Assembly: GCF_006716065.1 (NCBI RefSeq)
Contig: NZ_VFOL01000001.1
Location: 1 to 64,000 of the forward strand
Reading direction: 5' to 3'
DNA: 64,000 bases
Origin: Salinispora arenicola
Lineage (GTDB): Bacteria; Actinomycetota; Actinomycetes; Mycobacteriales; Micromonosporaceae
The notes under the pieces: generated by a model
The model's database searches: none
Told to the model about the DNA's origin: nothing
What the model saw: the letters and a program-made list of their open reading frames with translations, nothing else
In this document: piece after piece, positions 44,505 through 53,484 of the stretch
How the letters are laid out: every line of letters begins with the position of its first letter
Position numbering within the stretch: the first letter of the stretch is position 1
Program-made: the position numbers and the translations under genes

Positions 44505-46025
44505 ATGAGCTACGCCCGGGTCCGCTGCGTCGGCCTGGTCGGTGTCACCGGGCACGTGGTGCAGGTCGAAGCCGACCTCGCCCCCGGTCTGCCCACTGTG
44601 GCGATCACCGGCCTACCGGACACCGCGTTGCACGAGGCACGCGACCGCGTCCGAGCCGCGGTGGTCAACTCCGGTCGGGTCTGGCCCAATCGCCGCATCA
44701 CCATCAACCTGCTCCCGGCCACCCTGCCCAAGCAGGGCTCTGGCTTCGATCTCGCGATCGCCGTCGCGGTACTGGGCAGCGCCGGGGAGCTGCCGTTGGC
44801 ACCCCTGGACCAGGTGGTACTTCTCGGTGAGCTGGGCCTGGACGGCACCGTCCGCCCCGTCCGCGGGGCCCTGCCCATGGTCGCCGCGGTTGCCCGCACC
44901 GGCCACCATAGGGTGATCGTCCCCTTCGGCAACGCCACCGAGGCAGGCATGATCCCCGGCGTCCGGATCCACGCCGTCCGCACCCTCCGCCAGTTGGCCG
45001 ACTTCCTCACCGACGGCATCCCCCTGCCCGACCCGCCCGAGGCCGCTCCAGCGAGCTGCACCCCCACGCCCGACCTGGCCGACCTCGCCGGGCAGGGCCT
45101 CGGCCGCCGCGCCCTGGAGGTAGCCGCCGCCGGGGGACACCACCTCGCTCTCCTGGGCCCACCCGGCGCCGGCAAGAGCATGCTCGCCGAAAGGCTCCCG
45201 TCGGTGCTGCCCGAGCTGCCCGACGACGCGGCGATGGAGGTGACCTCGCTGCACTCGATCGCCGGCCTGCTGCCGCCCGAGGGGCAGCTGATCCGACGGC
45301 CACCGTTCCAGGCGCCACATCACACCGCCACCGTTTCGGCATTGATCGGCGGTGGCACCGGCCTCGCTCGCCCCGGCGCGGTATCGCTGGCTCACCGTGG
45401 CGTTCTCCTCCTCGACGAGGCTCCCGAGTTCAATCGGAACGTCCTCGACGCCCTACGGCAACCGCTCGAACACGGCCGGGTCCGGTTGGCCCGGTCCCGG
45501 GGCACCGCCGAATACCCGGCCCGGATACAGCTCGTCCTGGCCGCCAACCCCTGCCCCTGCGCCAAGCCGTCCGGGGATGTCTCCTGCGACTGCACCCCGC
45601 TTGCCCGACGCCGCTACCTCGGTCGCCTCTCCGGTCCGCTGCTGGATCGGGTCGACATTCAGGTGACCGTACGCCGGGTACGCGCCGCCGAGCTGACGGA
45701 GGAGTTCGCCGGTGGCGAGCCGTCGGCGGTGGTCGCCGCCCGGGTCGCCACGGCCCGTGCCGCAGCGGTCGAGCGCTGGTCGGGCCTCGGCCGGCGGAGC
45801 AACGCCGAAATGCCCGGTCCAGTGCTGCGGCGGCCACCCTGGCGCCTACCAGGCACCGACATCCGGGAGCTACGTGCCCGGCTCGACCGTGGATCACTCT
45901 CAGCTCGGGGTTTCGACCGAGTCCTCAGATTGGCGTGGACGATCGCTGATCTGGACGGCCGGGAACGCCCTGACGCCGAGGACATCCGGGAGGCGATCGG
46001 TCTGCGTACCGGGGAGGCGCTGTGA
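44505..46025 (+). CDS. yifB: YifB/ComM-type Mg-chelatase-like AAA+ ATPase
   Basis: A 506-aa AAA+ protein. The N-terminal 180 residues are the ChlI-like/Lon-S5 fold (VGLVGVTGHVVQVEADL). Walker A GPPGAGKS is at about 218-225, the Walker B region is LLLDEAPEFNRN, and the Mg-chelatase C-terminal domain follows. It also has the Cys-rich CPCAKPSGDVSCDC segment typical of the family. In Haemophilus and Vibrio, ComM is a helicase that drives branch migration in natural transformation. Its pairing with dprA fits that role. The stop overlaps the dprA start by 4 nt. Confidence 0.93.
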   Translation: MSYARVRCVGLVGVTGHVVQVEADLAPGLPTVAITGLPDTALHEARDRVRAAVVNSGRVWPNRRITINLLPATLPKQGSGFDLAIAVAVLGSAGELPLAPLDQVVLLGELGLDGTVRPVRGALPMVAAVARTGHHRVIVPFGNATEAGMIPGVRIHAVRTLRQLADFLTDGIPLPDPPEAAPASCTPTPDLADLAGQGLGRRALEVAAAGGHHLALLGPPGAGKSMLAERLPSVLPELPDDAAMEVTSLHSIAGLLPPEGQLIRRPPFQAPHHTATVSALIGGGTGLARPGAVSLAHRGVLLLDEAPEFNRNVLDALRQPLEHGRVRLARSRGTAEYPARIQLVLAANPCPCAKPSGDVSCDCTPLARRRYLGRLSGPLLDRVDIQVTVRRVRAAELTEEFAGGEPSAVVAARVATARAAAVERWSGLGRRSNAEMPGPVLRRPPWRLPGTDIRELRARLDRGSLSARGFDRVLRLAWTIADLDGRERPDAEDIREAIGLRTGEAL

Positions 46026-47380
46026 CCACCTCACGCGGGGCCAGCCGGGGCTCCGGGGCAACGGCCAGGCAGGACGGCGGCGGGATGAAGCACGCGGCGG
46101 ACGATCCGCCGACAACGGCGGCGCTCGAATCTGATCGCCTCGCCAGGGTGGCGTTGACCTGGCTCACCGAGCCGGGCAACCGGTCGGTCTTCGAGCTGGT
46201 AGAAAGCCACGGCGCGGTCGACGCACTGGCCCTGCTGCGGGACGGCGGCGCCCCTGGGGAGACGCTACGGGAAACCGTGGCGGCACGGTTGTCGGCCGGG
46301 GATCCGCTGGCGGTGGCGGCTCAGGCGATGGAGCGCGCCGACCGCCTCGGCGCTCGGCTGGTGACACCTGCGGACGACGAGTGGCCGCTGCCCGTGGCCG
46401 ATTTGCGCCGCCTCGTCCTGACCGGGTCGACCCGCCGGGTCGACCGAGAGACCGCCCCGCCGATCTGCTTCTGGGTGCGCGGTGGTCAGCCCCTGGCCGA
46501 GACGCTGGACCGGTCCGTCGCGATGGTGGGTGCCCGGGCGGCGACCGAGTACGGGGTCCACACGAGCACCGAGTTGGCCTACGGGCTGGCCGAGCGGGGT
46601 TGGACGGTGGTCTCGGGCGGAGCGTTCGGCATCGATGCCGCCGCACACCGGGGCGCGCTCACCGCCGGCGGGCTTACCGTCTCTGTGCTCGCCTGCGGCC
46701 TGGACCGGCCGTATCCGATGGGCAACGCCGCTCTCTTCGACCGCATCGCCGACACGGGACTCCTGGTCAGCGAGTGGATGCCGGGGGCAGATCCACTACG
46801 GCCCCGGTTCCTGATCCGCAATCGGGTGATCGCCGCGGCGACCCGCGGCAGCGTGCTGGTCGAAGCCGCCGCGCGCAGCGGAGCGACGCAGACGATGCAT
46901 CGTGCCCTGGCGATCGCCCGGCCGGTGATGGTGGTGCCCGGCCCGGTCACCTCCGTCATGTCCATCGGGTCGCATGAGCTGCTCCGGCAGTACCCGGAGG
47001 CCCGCCTGGTCGCATCCACCGCGCACGTGCTCGAGGAGGTGGGTCGCATCGGCGTGGACCTGGCGCCGCTGGTCCGCGGGCCCACCCAGGTACGGGACCA
47101 GCTCGACGACGAGTCCACAACGGTACTGGAGGCGCTACCCCGGCGGGGTGTGCGCGGAGTGGACGACGTCGCCGCGCGGTCCGGGGTCGCGGTTCGGACC
47201 GCATTGCGCAAGCTGGCCCTGCTCGAGGAACTGGGCCTCGTCATCCAGCGCGACGACGGTTACGCGCTCTCACCGGTGACACCGACCACGGCCCCGGGGA
47301 CGCCGGTGGACACTACGGCTGCCCGCGCCCACCGGGGTCCGCCGGTGCCGCCTGCGGCGGGTACCGCAGCCGTAGGCTGA
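46022..47380 (+). CDS. dprA: DNA processing protein DprA
   Basis: A 452-aa protein. The Rossmann-type DprA core has SVAMVGARAATEYG and VVSGGAFGIDAAAHRGAL, followed by RNRVIAA and a C-terminal winged-helix segment (VDDVAARSGVAVRTALRKL). DprA loads RecA on incoming single-stranded DNA during transformation, although most actinobacteria with the gene are not known to be competent. Start GTG 46022 overlaps the yifB stop (GTGA), showing translational coupling. The last 40 residues are Pro/Thr/Ala-rich tail. Confidence 0.95.
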   Translation: MTTSRGASRGSGATARQDGGGMKHAADDPPTTAALESDRLARVALTWLTEPGNRSVFELVESHGAVDALALLRDGGAPGETLRETVAARLSAGDPLAVAAQAMERADRLGARLVTPADDEWPLPVADLRRLVLTGSTRRVDRETAPPICFWVRGGQPLAETLDRSVAMVGARAATEYGVHTSTELAYGLAERGWTVVSGGAFGIDAAAHRGALTAGGLTVSVLACGLDRPYPMGNAALFDRIADTGLLVSEWMPGADPLRPRFLIRNRVIAAATRGSVLVEAAARSGATQTMHRALAIARPVMVVPGPVTSVMSIGSHELLRQYPEARLVASTAHVLEEVGRIGVDLAPLVRGPTQVRDQLDDESTTVLEALPRRGVRGVDDVAARSGVAVRTALRKLALLEELGLVIQRDDGYALSPVTPTTAPGTPVDTTAARAHRGPPVPPAAGTAAVG

Positions 47381-47455
47381 GCTGGTGCATGCCGACATGC
47401 GACTCGCGGTCAGGGCGCCAGCGGGGCAGCTCAATGACCCGGCTGGGATCTCCAG

Positions 47456-48547
47456 GTGAACCGGGGTGGGGCGACCCGTGCCCTGCACGCGGCACTTCCC
47501 CCGCCGCTGCGGGAGGCGGTTGACGACTTCGCGAACCACCTGTCCCAGGTCCACAATCGGTCAGCCCACACCGTCCGGGCCTACGTCACGGATGTGGTTC
47601 ACCTGCTCGACCACGCCGTACGGGCCGGGATCCGTACCCCCTCCGACCTCTCGCTGGCACAGGTACGCAGTTGGCTGGCCCGACAGCGAACGACGGGAGC
47701 GGCCAGGTCCACCCTCGCCCGACGGGCCGCCGCAGCCCGTACCTTCAGTGCCTGGGCGCACCGGTGCGGCTGGATACCGACAGATGTGGCCGCACCACTG
47801 GCAAGTCCGCGAGCCCAGCGGGAGCTACCCGCCGTACTTCCGGTCCACCAGGCCGCCGCCCTGCTGGAGACCGCGCACCACGCGGGACGCGGTCGGTCGA
47901 GGCAGAGGCAACCACCGACGTCCGATGCGCGACCAGCCAGCGCGGCGGATACGATGCCCGGCTCCCACAGCAGCCGCCACCAGACTGGCGAGAACCGCAC
48001 CGGCGGAGCCGGGCAACACGGCGTCCCGTCCGACGCCAACGACCCGGTTCAGCTACGGGACTTGCTGCTACTGGAACTCCTGTACGCGACGGGGGTCCGG
48101 GTCAGTGAGGCGTGCGGGCTGGACATCGCGGACGTGGACCCGGGCCGGCGGGTGCTGCGGGTACTCGGCAAGGGAAACCGGGAACGCACCGTGCCGTACG
48201 GTGTCCCGGCGCAGCGAGCACTCGACGCGTGGCTGCGCCATGGCCGTCCATGGCTGGCCGGGCCCCGGTCGGCGAACGCGCTGCTGCTCGGGGCCCGAGG
48301 AGGTCGACTCAACCCGACCACTGCGCGGGGAGTCGTCGCCCGCTGCGCGGCAGCCGCCGGCCTGCCCCCGACCACCCCGCACGGGCTACGGCACGCGACA
48401 GCCACCCATCTGTTGGAAGGTGGCGCGGACCTGCGGACGGTACAGGAGCTGCTCGGGCACACATCGCTGGCCAGTACCCAGATCTACACCCACGTGTCGG
48501 TCGAGCGGCTGCGGGCCGCGTACCGACAGGCCCACCCGCGCGCGTGA
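47456..48547 (+). CDS. xerC: Tyrosine recombinase XerC-like, with an internal insertion
   Basis: A 363-aa site-specific recombinase. In the XerC family this resolves chromosome dimers at dif together with XerD. The N-terminal SAM-like core-binding domain has SAHTVRAYVTDV. The catalytic set is visible: ATGVRVSEA (Arg), GKGNRER (Lys), HGLRH (His, Arg), GHTSLASTQIYTHV (His and nucleophile Tyr). Residues about 140-195 are an extra polar segment (Gln/Arg/Ser/Gly-rich) between the two domains, about 50 residues beyond normal XerC length (~300). All catalytic residues remain in frame. GTG 47456 has only a weak ribosome site. It follows dprA by 75 nt and is followed by a terminator and the IS element. 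Confidence 0.88.
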   Translation: MNRGGATRALHAALPPPLREAVDDFANHLSQVHNRSAHTVRAYVTDVVHLLDHAVRAGIRTPSDLSLAQVRSWLARQRTTGAARSTLARRAAAARTFSAWAHRCGWIPTDVAAPLASPRAQRELPAVLPVHQAAALLETAHHAGRGRSRQRQPPTSDARPASAADTMPGSHSSRHQTGENRTGGAGQHGVPSDANDPVQLRDLLLLELLYATGVRVSEACGLDIADVDPGRRVLRVLGKGNRERTVPYGVPAQRALDAWLRHGRPWLAGPRSANALLLGARGGRLNPTTARGVVARCAAAAGLPPTTPHGLRHATATHLLEGGADLRTVQELLGHTSLASTQIYTHVSVERLRAAYRQAHPRA

Positions 48548-48554
48548 GCGGACG

Positions 48555-48583
48555 GGGCGGGTGCCGACGACGGCGTCCCGCCC
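48555..48583 (+). terminator. Terminator hairpin after xerC
   Basis: GGGCGGG (48555..48561) pairs with CCCGCCC (48577..48583), with GCCG/CGGC pairing inside around an ACGA loop. It lies 7 nt past the xerC stop and before the IS left end. Confidence 0.75.
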
Positions 48584-48654
48584 GCGGGGGAGCTGGCGAG
48601 CGCCACCTGGTCCGCCGCGAGGGTGGTCGCGGGCGGGCCCCCTTGGAGACCGAC

Positions 48655-48693
48655 GGGTCACGTCCCCACCGATCGGACTCCGCTGGCGAATTG
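48655..48693. repeat. IS left inverted repeat (39 bp)
   Basis: Begins GGGTCACGTCCCCACC and ends GGCGAATTG. It is the exact reverse complement of 50442..50480, with pairing broken one base outside. Confidence 0.95.
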
Positions 48694-48779
48694 GTCGCGT
48701 GTCGCTGCCGGGCTGACTGGCTTTGGGTCCGGAGGCTGTTGCCACGGACGGCAGGATTCGATGGGCTGGAGTGGTGGGG

Positions 48780-50435
48780 ATGTCGTTGCGGCCGCGCGCG
48801 GATCGTGGGGTACCTGTGGAGACCGCGCGGGTGGCGCGGGCGGCGTTCCCGAACGCGACGTTTTGCTTGCGGATGCGCGACGTGCTCGGTCCGCTGTTTA
48901 CCGACGAGGCGTTCGCCGGCCTGTTCTCCGGACGTGGGCGACCAGCTGAATCGCCGGGAATGCTGGCGATCGTCAGTGTTCTGCAGTTCGTCGAGGGGCT
49001 GACCGATGCGCAGGCCGCTGATGCGGTTCGTGGTCGGGTCGACTGGAAGTACCTTCTGGGACTGGAACTGACTGATCAGGGATTCGACTCGTCGGTGCTG
49101 TCGGAGTTTCGGGGTCGTCTGGTCGATTCCGGCTGTGTAGAGGCGCTGCTGTTCGACTCGGTGCTCGACCGGCTCAAGGCAGTGGACCTGCTCACTGCGG
49201 GTGGACGAGCACGTACCGACTCGACCCATGTGCTTGGCGCGATCCGCAGCCTGGAACGCCTCGAGCTAGTCGGTGAGACGCTACGCGGGGCGCTGGAGGC
49301 CATCGCCGCAACCGCCCCGGACTGGCTGCGCTCCGTAGCACCCGGCGACTGGTTCACCCGTTACGGTCCGCGGGTTGACGCCTACCGGCTACCCAAGGCC
49401 GAATCCGAACGTCTCGAACTCGCCCTGCGCGTCGGCGCCGATGGTGTCATGGTGCTGGAACGGGCAGGGCGTGCCGACGCGCCGGTGTTCGTCAAGTCGC
49501 TACCGGCGGTGGACAGGCTGCGGGCGATCTGGGTCCAGCAGTACTACCGCGACTCTGACGGCGTGCACTGGCGCACGCGCGAAAACCATGGCCGTCCACC
49601 CGGCGCGATCGCGATCACCTCACCGTATGACCTCGACGCACGCTACAGCGTCAAACGGGGCACCGGCTGGAACGGTTACAAGGTCCAGATCTGTGAGACC
49701 TGCGACGGTGACCTCCCGCACTTGATCACCTACGTGGACACCGTGCCGGCCACCGAGGCCGACATCGACACCACCGCACGCGTGCATGAGTCCCTGACCA
49801 AGCGCGGTCTGGCCCCGGCCGAGCACTTGGCCGACTCCGCCTACGTCACCGCCGACGCGATCCTCGACGCGCGGGATCGATACGACATCGAGTTGACCGG
49901 TCCGGTCGGCTACGGAAACCAGTGGCAGAGCAAGAACCCCGACGCCTTCGACACCGACGCGTTCGCCGTCGACTGGGACACTCTGACCGCCGCCTGCCCA
50001 CAGGGACACCGCAACACCTGGTCAGGCGCTGCGCTCGACCGGCACGGCAAACCCCGCGTGATGTTCACCTTCAGCATGACCGACTGCACACCCTGCCCGG
50101 TGCGCTCCCGCTGCACACGCGCCAAGACCGCCGCCCGCACCATCACCCTGCGACCCCGCGAGCAGCATGAACTACTCCGTTCGCTGCGTGCAGACCAGCA
50201 AACCGAGCACTGGCGCAGACGCTACGCGGCCAGATCAGGTATCGAGGGCACGATCTCCCAAGCCGTACGCGCCTTCGGTCTACGAAGATGCCGCTACAAC
50301 GGACTCGCCAAAACCCGCGTGCAGAACATCCTCATCGCCACCGCGGTCAACCTCACCCGCATGGACGCCTGGCTGGCCGGCAAACCGCTGGGCCGCACCC
50401 GCGTGTCCCACCTGGCCACACTCGCCACCGCATAA
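48780..50435 (+). CDS. IS1182-family transposase
   Basis: A 551-aa DDE-type transposase that cuts and rejoins the IS ends. The N-terminal DUF772-like helical domain (LFTDEAFAGLFSGRGRPAESP, then VDWKYLLGLELTDQGFD) precedes the first acidic residue in RTDSTHV. A central part (GYKVQICETCDG), the Asp in HLADSAYVT, a Cys-rich insert (CTPCPVRSRC) and the final ARSGIEGTISQAVRAFGLRRCRY with the catalytic Glu complete the DDE set. ATG 48780 has GGAG 8 nt upstream. Full length, with no frameshift or stop. It is the only gene in the element. Confidence 0.93.
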   Translation: MSLRPRADRGVPVETARVARAAFPNATFCLRMRDVLGPLFTDEAFAGLFSGRGRPAESPGMLAIVSVLQFVEGLTDAQAADAVRGRVDWKYLLGLELTDQGFDSSVLSEFRGRLVDSGCVEALLFDSVLDRLKAVDLLTAGGRARTDSTHVLGAIRSLERLELVGETLRGALEAIAATAPDWLRSVAPGDWFTRYGPRVDAYRLPKAESERLELALRVGADGVMVLERAGRADAPVFVKSLPAVDRLRAIWVQQYYRDSDGVHWRTRENHGRPPGAIAITSPYDLDARYSVKRGTGWNGYKVQICETCDGDLPHLITYVDTVPATEADIDTTARVHESLTKRGLAPAEHLADSAYVTADAILDARDRYDIELTGPVGYGNQWQSKNPDAFDTDAFAVDWDTLTAACPQGHRNTWSGAALDRHGKPRVMFTFSMTDCTPCPVRSRCTRAKTAARTITLRPREQHELLRSLRADQQTEHWRRRYAARSGIEGTISQAVRAFGLRRCRYNGLAKTRVQNILIATAVNLTRMDAWLAGKPLGRTRVSHLATLATA

Positions 50436-50441
50436 TCAACA

Positions 50442-50480
50442 CAATTCGCCAGCGGAGTCCGATCGGTGGGGACGTGACCC
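50442..50480. repeat. IS right inverted repeat (39 bp)
   Basis: Begins CAATTCGCC and ends GGGGACGTGACCC. It lies 7 nt after the transposase stop codon. Confidence 0.95.
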
Positions 50481-50533
50481 TTGTCGAACGTTGACGCTAC
50501 GCGCGTCGCGGTGCTGACCCTCCTGGCGTCCAC

Positions 50534-51817
50534 TCACCTTTCCCCGTACAGCTCCGCCGAGGAGTCACCTACCCTCCCACTCGGTTCTGTCGTCGCTACC
50601 GAGCCGCCGCCAACGGCCTGAAGAATCGCCTGCTGGTAGCGGGCGGCCGCTTCCGGACTGGTGAAACCCGTACACGAGACGACCTGCCGGGTGTCGGTGA
50701 ACTCGGGTGAGAACCAGTCATGGATATCTGTTTCTCCGGCCTGCGCCGTGGCCGGCGAACCGGTCGCCAGCCGATAGCCCGCCTTCTGACACACCTGGTC
50801 CTCTGGTCGAATCAGATGCCATGCGGCGGCCGCGTCGAAGATCGGGTACGCGGGACCGAAGTCACTTTCCTTCAAATAGTCCAGGCGCGGCATCGAGGCC
50901 TGACCGAAGAAGCGCGCGGTTGGATCCGCACTACTGGCCAGTCCCTCCAACTCCGGGATCGGGATCGGGGCCAGCGACGAAAGGTCGAAGGTTATCGCCG
51001 TGAAGGGGATCGTCGTCTCCTCCAGTATGATCTGCTCGGCGCGCGGATCCATGATGTAGTTGAAGTCGACCAGCGGGGTTCCGAAAATCTCGAAAACTGT
51101 CGCCGGTTTACTTCCAACAAGAGCGACAATCCGGTTGATGAGGGCCGCCTCGGCTGGGAAGTTCATAGCAAGGCATGCCACATCGGTCAGCGGACCGATT
51201 GCCATGATTGTCAATCCACCGGTCTGTCGCAGCTCGTGGGCCATGAACCTGACACCATCGTTGACACAGGTACCGGTCAGATCGTCTCCGCTCGTCGTCT
51301 GCTGGGCTTCCACCGGCAACCAGACCTCCGCCCCTTGGACCACGGGCACGTCGGCGCCGAGGGCGGCTACCGTTTCCTGAGCGGTGACGACCGTGGGTTT
51401 GACCATCGAGTTACCCATGGTCACCACCACACCTCGCACATCGATTCCGTGGGCGAGGGCCAGGGCGAGGGCATACGAGTCGTCAATGTCAGGAGGCGCG
51501 GTGGACATGCCGTTGCGAGCGCCCGTGGTCAAGCCCATCGACATATCGGTGGAAAAAACAACTGGCTCGTTCTGACCACCATCCAGATGCCTGGCCTCGT
51601 TTCCCTCGACGAGCCGGTAGGACGGAACGCCGTGGCCACCACCGGGGGCACGGGCGTCGTCTCGTACTGTCGACAGCCCCTCCGGCGTCAACGGCGTGGT
51701 GGGACCTGCGATTGCCTGAGGTGCACTGCCCGCGACGCCGACGGCCACAGTGCAGGCAAGCACCCCGACAGCAACTGTTGATGCGCTACGAAACGTCGGT
51801 AAACCCATCTTCCACAT
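50534..51817 (-). CDS. Secreted nucleoside hydrolase-like protein
   Basis: A 427-aa protein with an N-terminal signal peptide (hydrophobic VAVGVLACTVAVGVAG, then an AGSAPQAIAG cleavage region) and an inosine/uridine-preferring nucleoside N-ribohydrolase fold. Such enzymes split nucleosides into base and ribose. The usual N-terminal DTDxGxDD calcium loop appears split: STDMSMG, then about 15 extra residues, then DIDDSYALALAL. The later blocks LTIMAIGPLTDVA and the C-terminal D-region are recognisable. The altered loop means a changed substrate or a binding role is possible. ATG 51817 has AGGAAG 8 nt upstream. It sits next to the IS element, and codon use is less GC-biased than in neighbouring core genes, which suggests transfer. 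Confidence 0.8.
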   Translation of the reverse strand: MWKMGLPTFRSASTVAVGVLACTVAVGVAGSAPQAIAGPTTPLTPEGLSTVRDDARAPGGGHGVPSYRLVEGNEARHLDGGQNEPVVFSTDMSMGLTTGARNGMSTAPPDIDDSYALALALAHGIDVRGVVVTMGNSMVKPTVVTAQETVAALGADVPVVQGAEVWLPVEAQQTTSGDDLTGTCVNDGVRFMAHELRQTGGLTIMAIGPLTDVACLAMNFPAEAALINRIVALVGSKPATVFEIFGTPLVDFNYIMDPRAEQIILEETTIPFTAITFDLSSLAPIPIPELEGLASSADPTARFFGQASMPRLDYLKESDFGPAYPIFDAAAAWHLIRPEDQVCQKAGYRLATGSPATAQAGETDIHDWFSPEFTDTRQVVSCTGFTSPEAAARYQQAILQAVGGGSVATTEPSGRVGDSSAELYGER

Positions 51818-52318
51818 CAGCTTCACTTCCTGGGTGTGAAGATCCTGCCACTACGATTCCCCTGCTTCAGCGCATGTTGAAACTGGATTTCGACCACCGC
51901 ATTACCGGCCGAACCGGTTGCAGCGCTCCGGATTGGAACGCACCCGGTCGTCGTGCGCCCGCAGTGGACCCGACGCTAGAGCGACCACTGGTGCGAGGTT
52001 TGTTCATAAGCGCTGTTGGCGTCACACTACCCAGGACCTGAGTGATATCGCAGACTTTTCTCAAGTTTACCCGTAATAGGTCTGATCAGGCCGGCGATTC
52101 ACGGCCCCGACCGCACGGCCGGGTCGACCTCGCAGGGCACCGTCCCGCCCTCGCTCACCGACGCTGGTACCCCACCTCCCACACCCCACCTCGCCGGCCC
52201 GCCACCTGCTGACAGACCTCGCCACCCGAGCGCACCCAGGCAGTAGCCACCCCACCCGGCCGGTTCGGCGCTGACGGGCACGGACATCGTCACGCCACGA
52301 GGGGCGGATACCGGTCGG
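51818..52318. other. Intergenic region upstream of the nucleoside hydrolase gene
   Basis: 501 bp. The part at 51830-52090 is visibly richer in A+T than the surroundings and should contain the hydrolase promoter. The rest is the 3' side of the DHFR-fold gene. No gene or strong hairpin was seen. Confidence 0.55.
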
Positions 52319-52984
52319 CTACCGTGAGTGCACGACGTAGCTCAGGTGTGTTGCCCGCGACGATGCCTCCGACCGGATCGGCTCCAACGCCACCCTGGAC
52401 GCGTCAACGCCGTCGAACAGGCGGGTGCCGGCGCCGAAAAGCACCGGTGAGAGGGCTATCGAGAACTCGTCGACCAGGCCAGCATTCAGGTATGCCAGGA
52501 TCGTCGCGCTGCCGCCGGAGATACGGACGTCCCGGTCGCCGGCGACGTCGCGGGCCTGGCCCAGCGCGCTGTGGATGCCGTCGTTGACGAAGTGGAACGT
52601 GGTCCCGCCTGGCCGTTCCCAGGGGTCGCGCCGTTGGTGGGTGACGACGAAGACAGGGGTGTGGAACGGCGCCTCCTCCGGCCATGCCTGCTCGCCGAGG
52701 TCGAACATGCGCTTGCCCATGATGCTCGCACCGGTGCGCTCGAACGTCTCCCGAACGATGTCGTTGTCGCGGCCTTCCTCGCCGTCGTCACCCAGACGGA
52801 GGTTCTGCCGGAAGAACCGCTGCGGGAAGATCCACGCCTGCAGATCCATCCACTGTGCCGTCCACTGCTTCAGCCGCGGGTTCCGGTCTCGCTGCTCGGG
52901 CGTCGCGAGCATGCCCTCCATCGACTCGGGCGCACTGAAGCCGTCCAGCGACATCGACACGCTGAAGAACACCTTTCCGGCCAT
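52319..52984 (-). CDS. RibD C-terminal / dihydrofolate-reductase-fold protein
   Basis: A 221-aa protein of the DHFR-like RibD_C group (YyaP/YwjB type). It starts KVFFSVSMSLDGFSAPE, the first strand and loop of the fold, and shows GKRMFDLGEQAW, FVVTHQRR, DVRISGGSATILAYLNAGLVDEF and the C-terminal PVLFGAGTRLFDG. These proteins bind NADPH, but their physiological substrate is usually unknown. ATG 52984 overlaps the SRPBCC stop by one base (TGATG), so it is the third gene of an arsR-SRPBCC-DHFR operon. The same trio is common in actinobacteria as a marker-free accessory operon. Confidence 0.88.
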   Translation of the reverse strand: MAGKVFFSVSMSLDGFSAPESMEGMLATPEQRDRNPRLKQWTAQWMDLQAWIFPQRFFRQNLRLGDDGEEGRDNDIVRETFERTGASIMGKRMFDLGEQAWPEEAPFHTPVFVVTHQRRDPWERPGGTTFHFVNDGIHSALGQARDVAGDRDVRISGGSATILAYLNAGLVDEFSIALSPVLFGAGTRLFDGVDASRVALEPIRSEASSRATHLSYVVHSR

Positions 52985-53481
52985 CAACGGCCCGCCCTCC
53001 GCTGGGTGACGTATGACGCCAGGCTGTTGAGCGTCTGCTCGCCGCCCTCGATCGCGTGGTAGGCCTTCACGGCCTGGTCGCGTAGTTGCTGGGTGGGGAA
53101 GACCGTACGCATCACGATCCGGGTCGCGGCGCCGTGTGGCGCGAAGGTCAGAGTTGACTCGAATGTGTTCGGGTCGTCGTGGGACTCCCCGTGCAGCAGC
53201 ACGATCCGCTCCGGCGGGACGATCTCGGTCCAGCTGATCCACTCGGGGTAGTCGGTCCCGTCCGGCCCGTGCATCACGAAGTCCCAGACACCACCTGTAC
53301 GGAACTCGAAGGACCGTGTGGTGGTGGTGAACCCCTCCGGACCCCACCACTGAGACAGGTGCCGGAGCTCGGTGAACGCCTCGAACACCAGTTTCGGCGG
53401 AGCGTCGACGACCCGGGAGATCACGATCTCCCGGTCGGCCGTCGCCCCTTCCGCCCGCGTGTCCTGCCCCGTCCCTGCCAT
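52984..53481 (-). CDS. SRPBCC / AHSA1-family protein
   Basis: A 165-aa protein of the START-like AHSA1 group: VISRVVDAPPKLVFEAFTELRHLSQWWGPEGF, the typical first helix and Trp pair, and a C-terminal helix with AIEGGEQTLNSLASYV. The fold has a deep hydrophobic pocket for a small ligand. Members that are paired with an ArsR regulator, as here, are of unknown ligand. ATG 53481, with 3 nt between it and the arsR stop. Middle gene of a tight three-gene operon. Confidence 0.9.
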   Translation of the reverse strand: MAGTGQDTRAEGATADREIVISRVVDAPPKLVFEAFTELRHLSQWWGPEGFTTTTRSFEFRTGGVWDFVMHGPDGTDYPEWISWTEIVPPERIVLLHGESHDDPNTFESTLTFAPHGAATRIVMRTVFPTQQLRDQAVKAYHAIEGGEQTLNSLASYVTQRRAGR

Positions 53482-53484
53482 CGG

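Larger units (their letters stand above)
48655..50480 (+). mobile_element. IS1182-type insertion sequence, complete (1826 bp)
   Basis: Bounded by perfect 39-bp inverted repeats (48655..48693 and 50442..50480), enclosing one intact transposase gene. The flanks (CGAC on the left, TTGT on the right) show no target duplication, so either the target repeat was lost by rearrangement or this copy arose differently. The intact open frame and perfect ends suggest recent arrival. Confidence 0.93.

Noticed and set aside
47918..48045. Frameshift or IS scar in xerC
   Set aside because: The extra segment keeps the reading frame and all downstream catalytic residues follow normally, so it is treated as an insertion in a functional gene.
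52067..52255. 62-codon minus-strand frame between the nucleoside hydrolase and the DHFR-fold gene
   Set aside because: Arg/Gly/Trp-rich, no ribosome site, no family resemblance.
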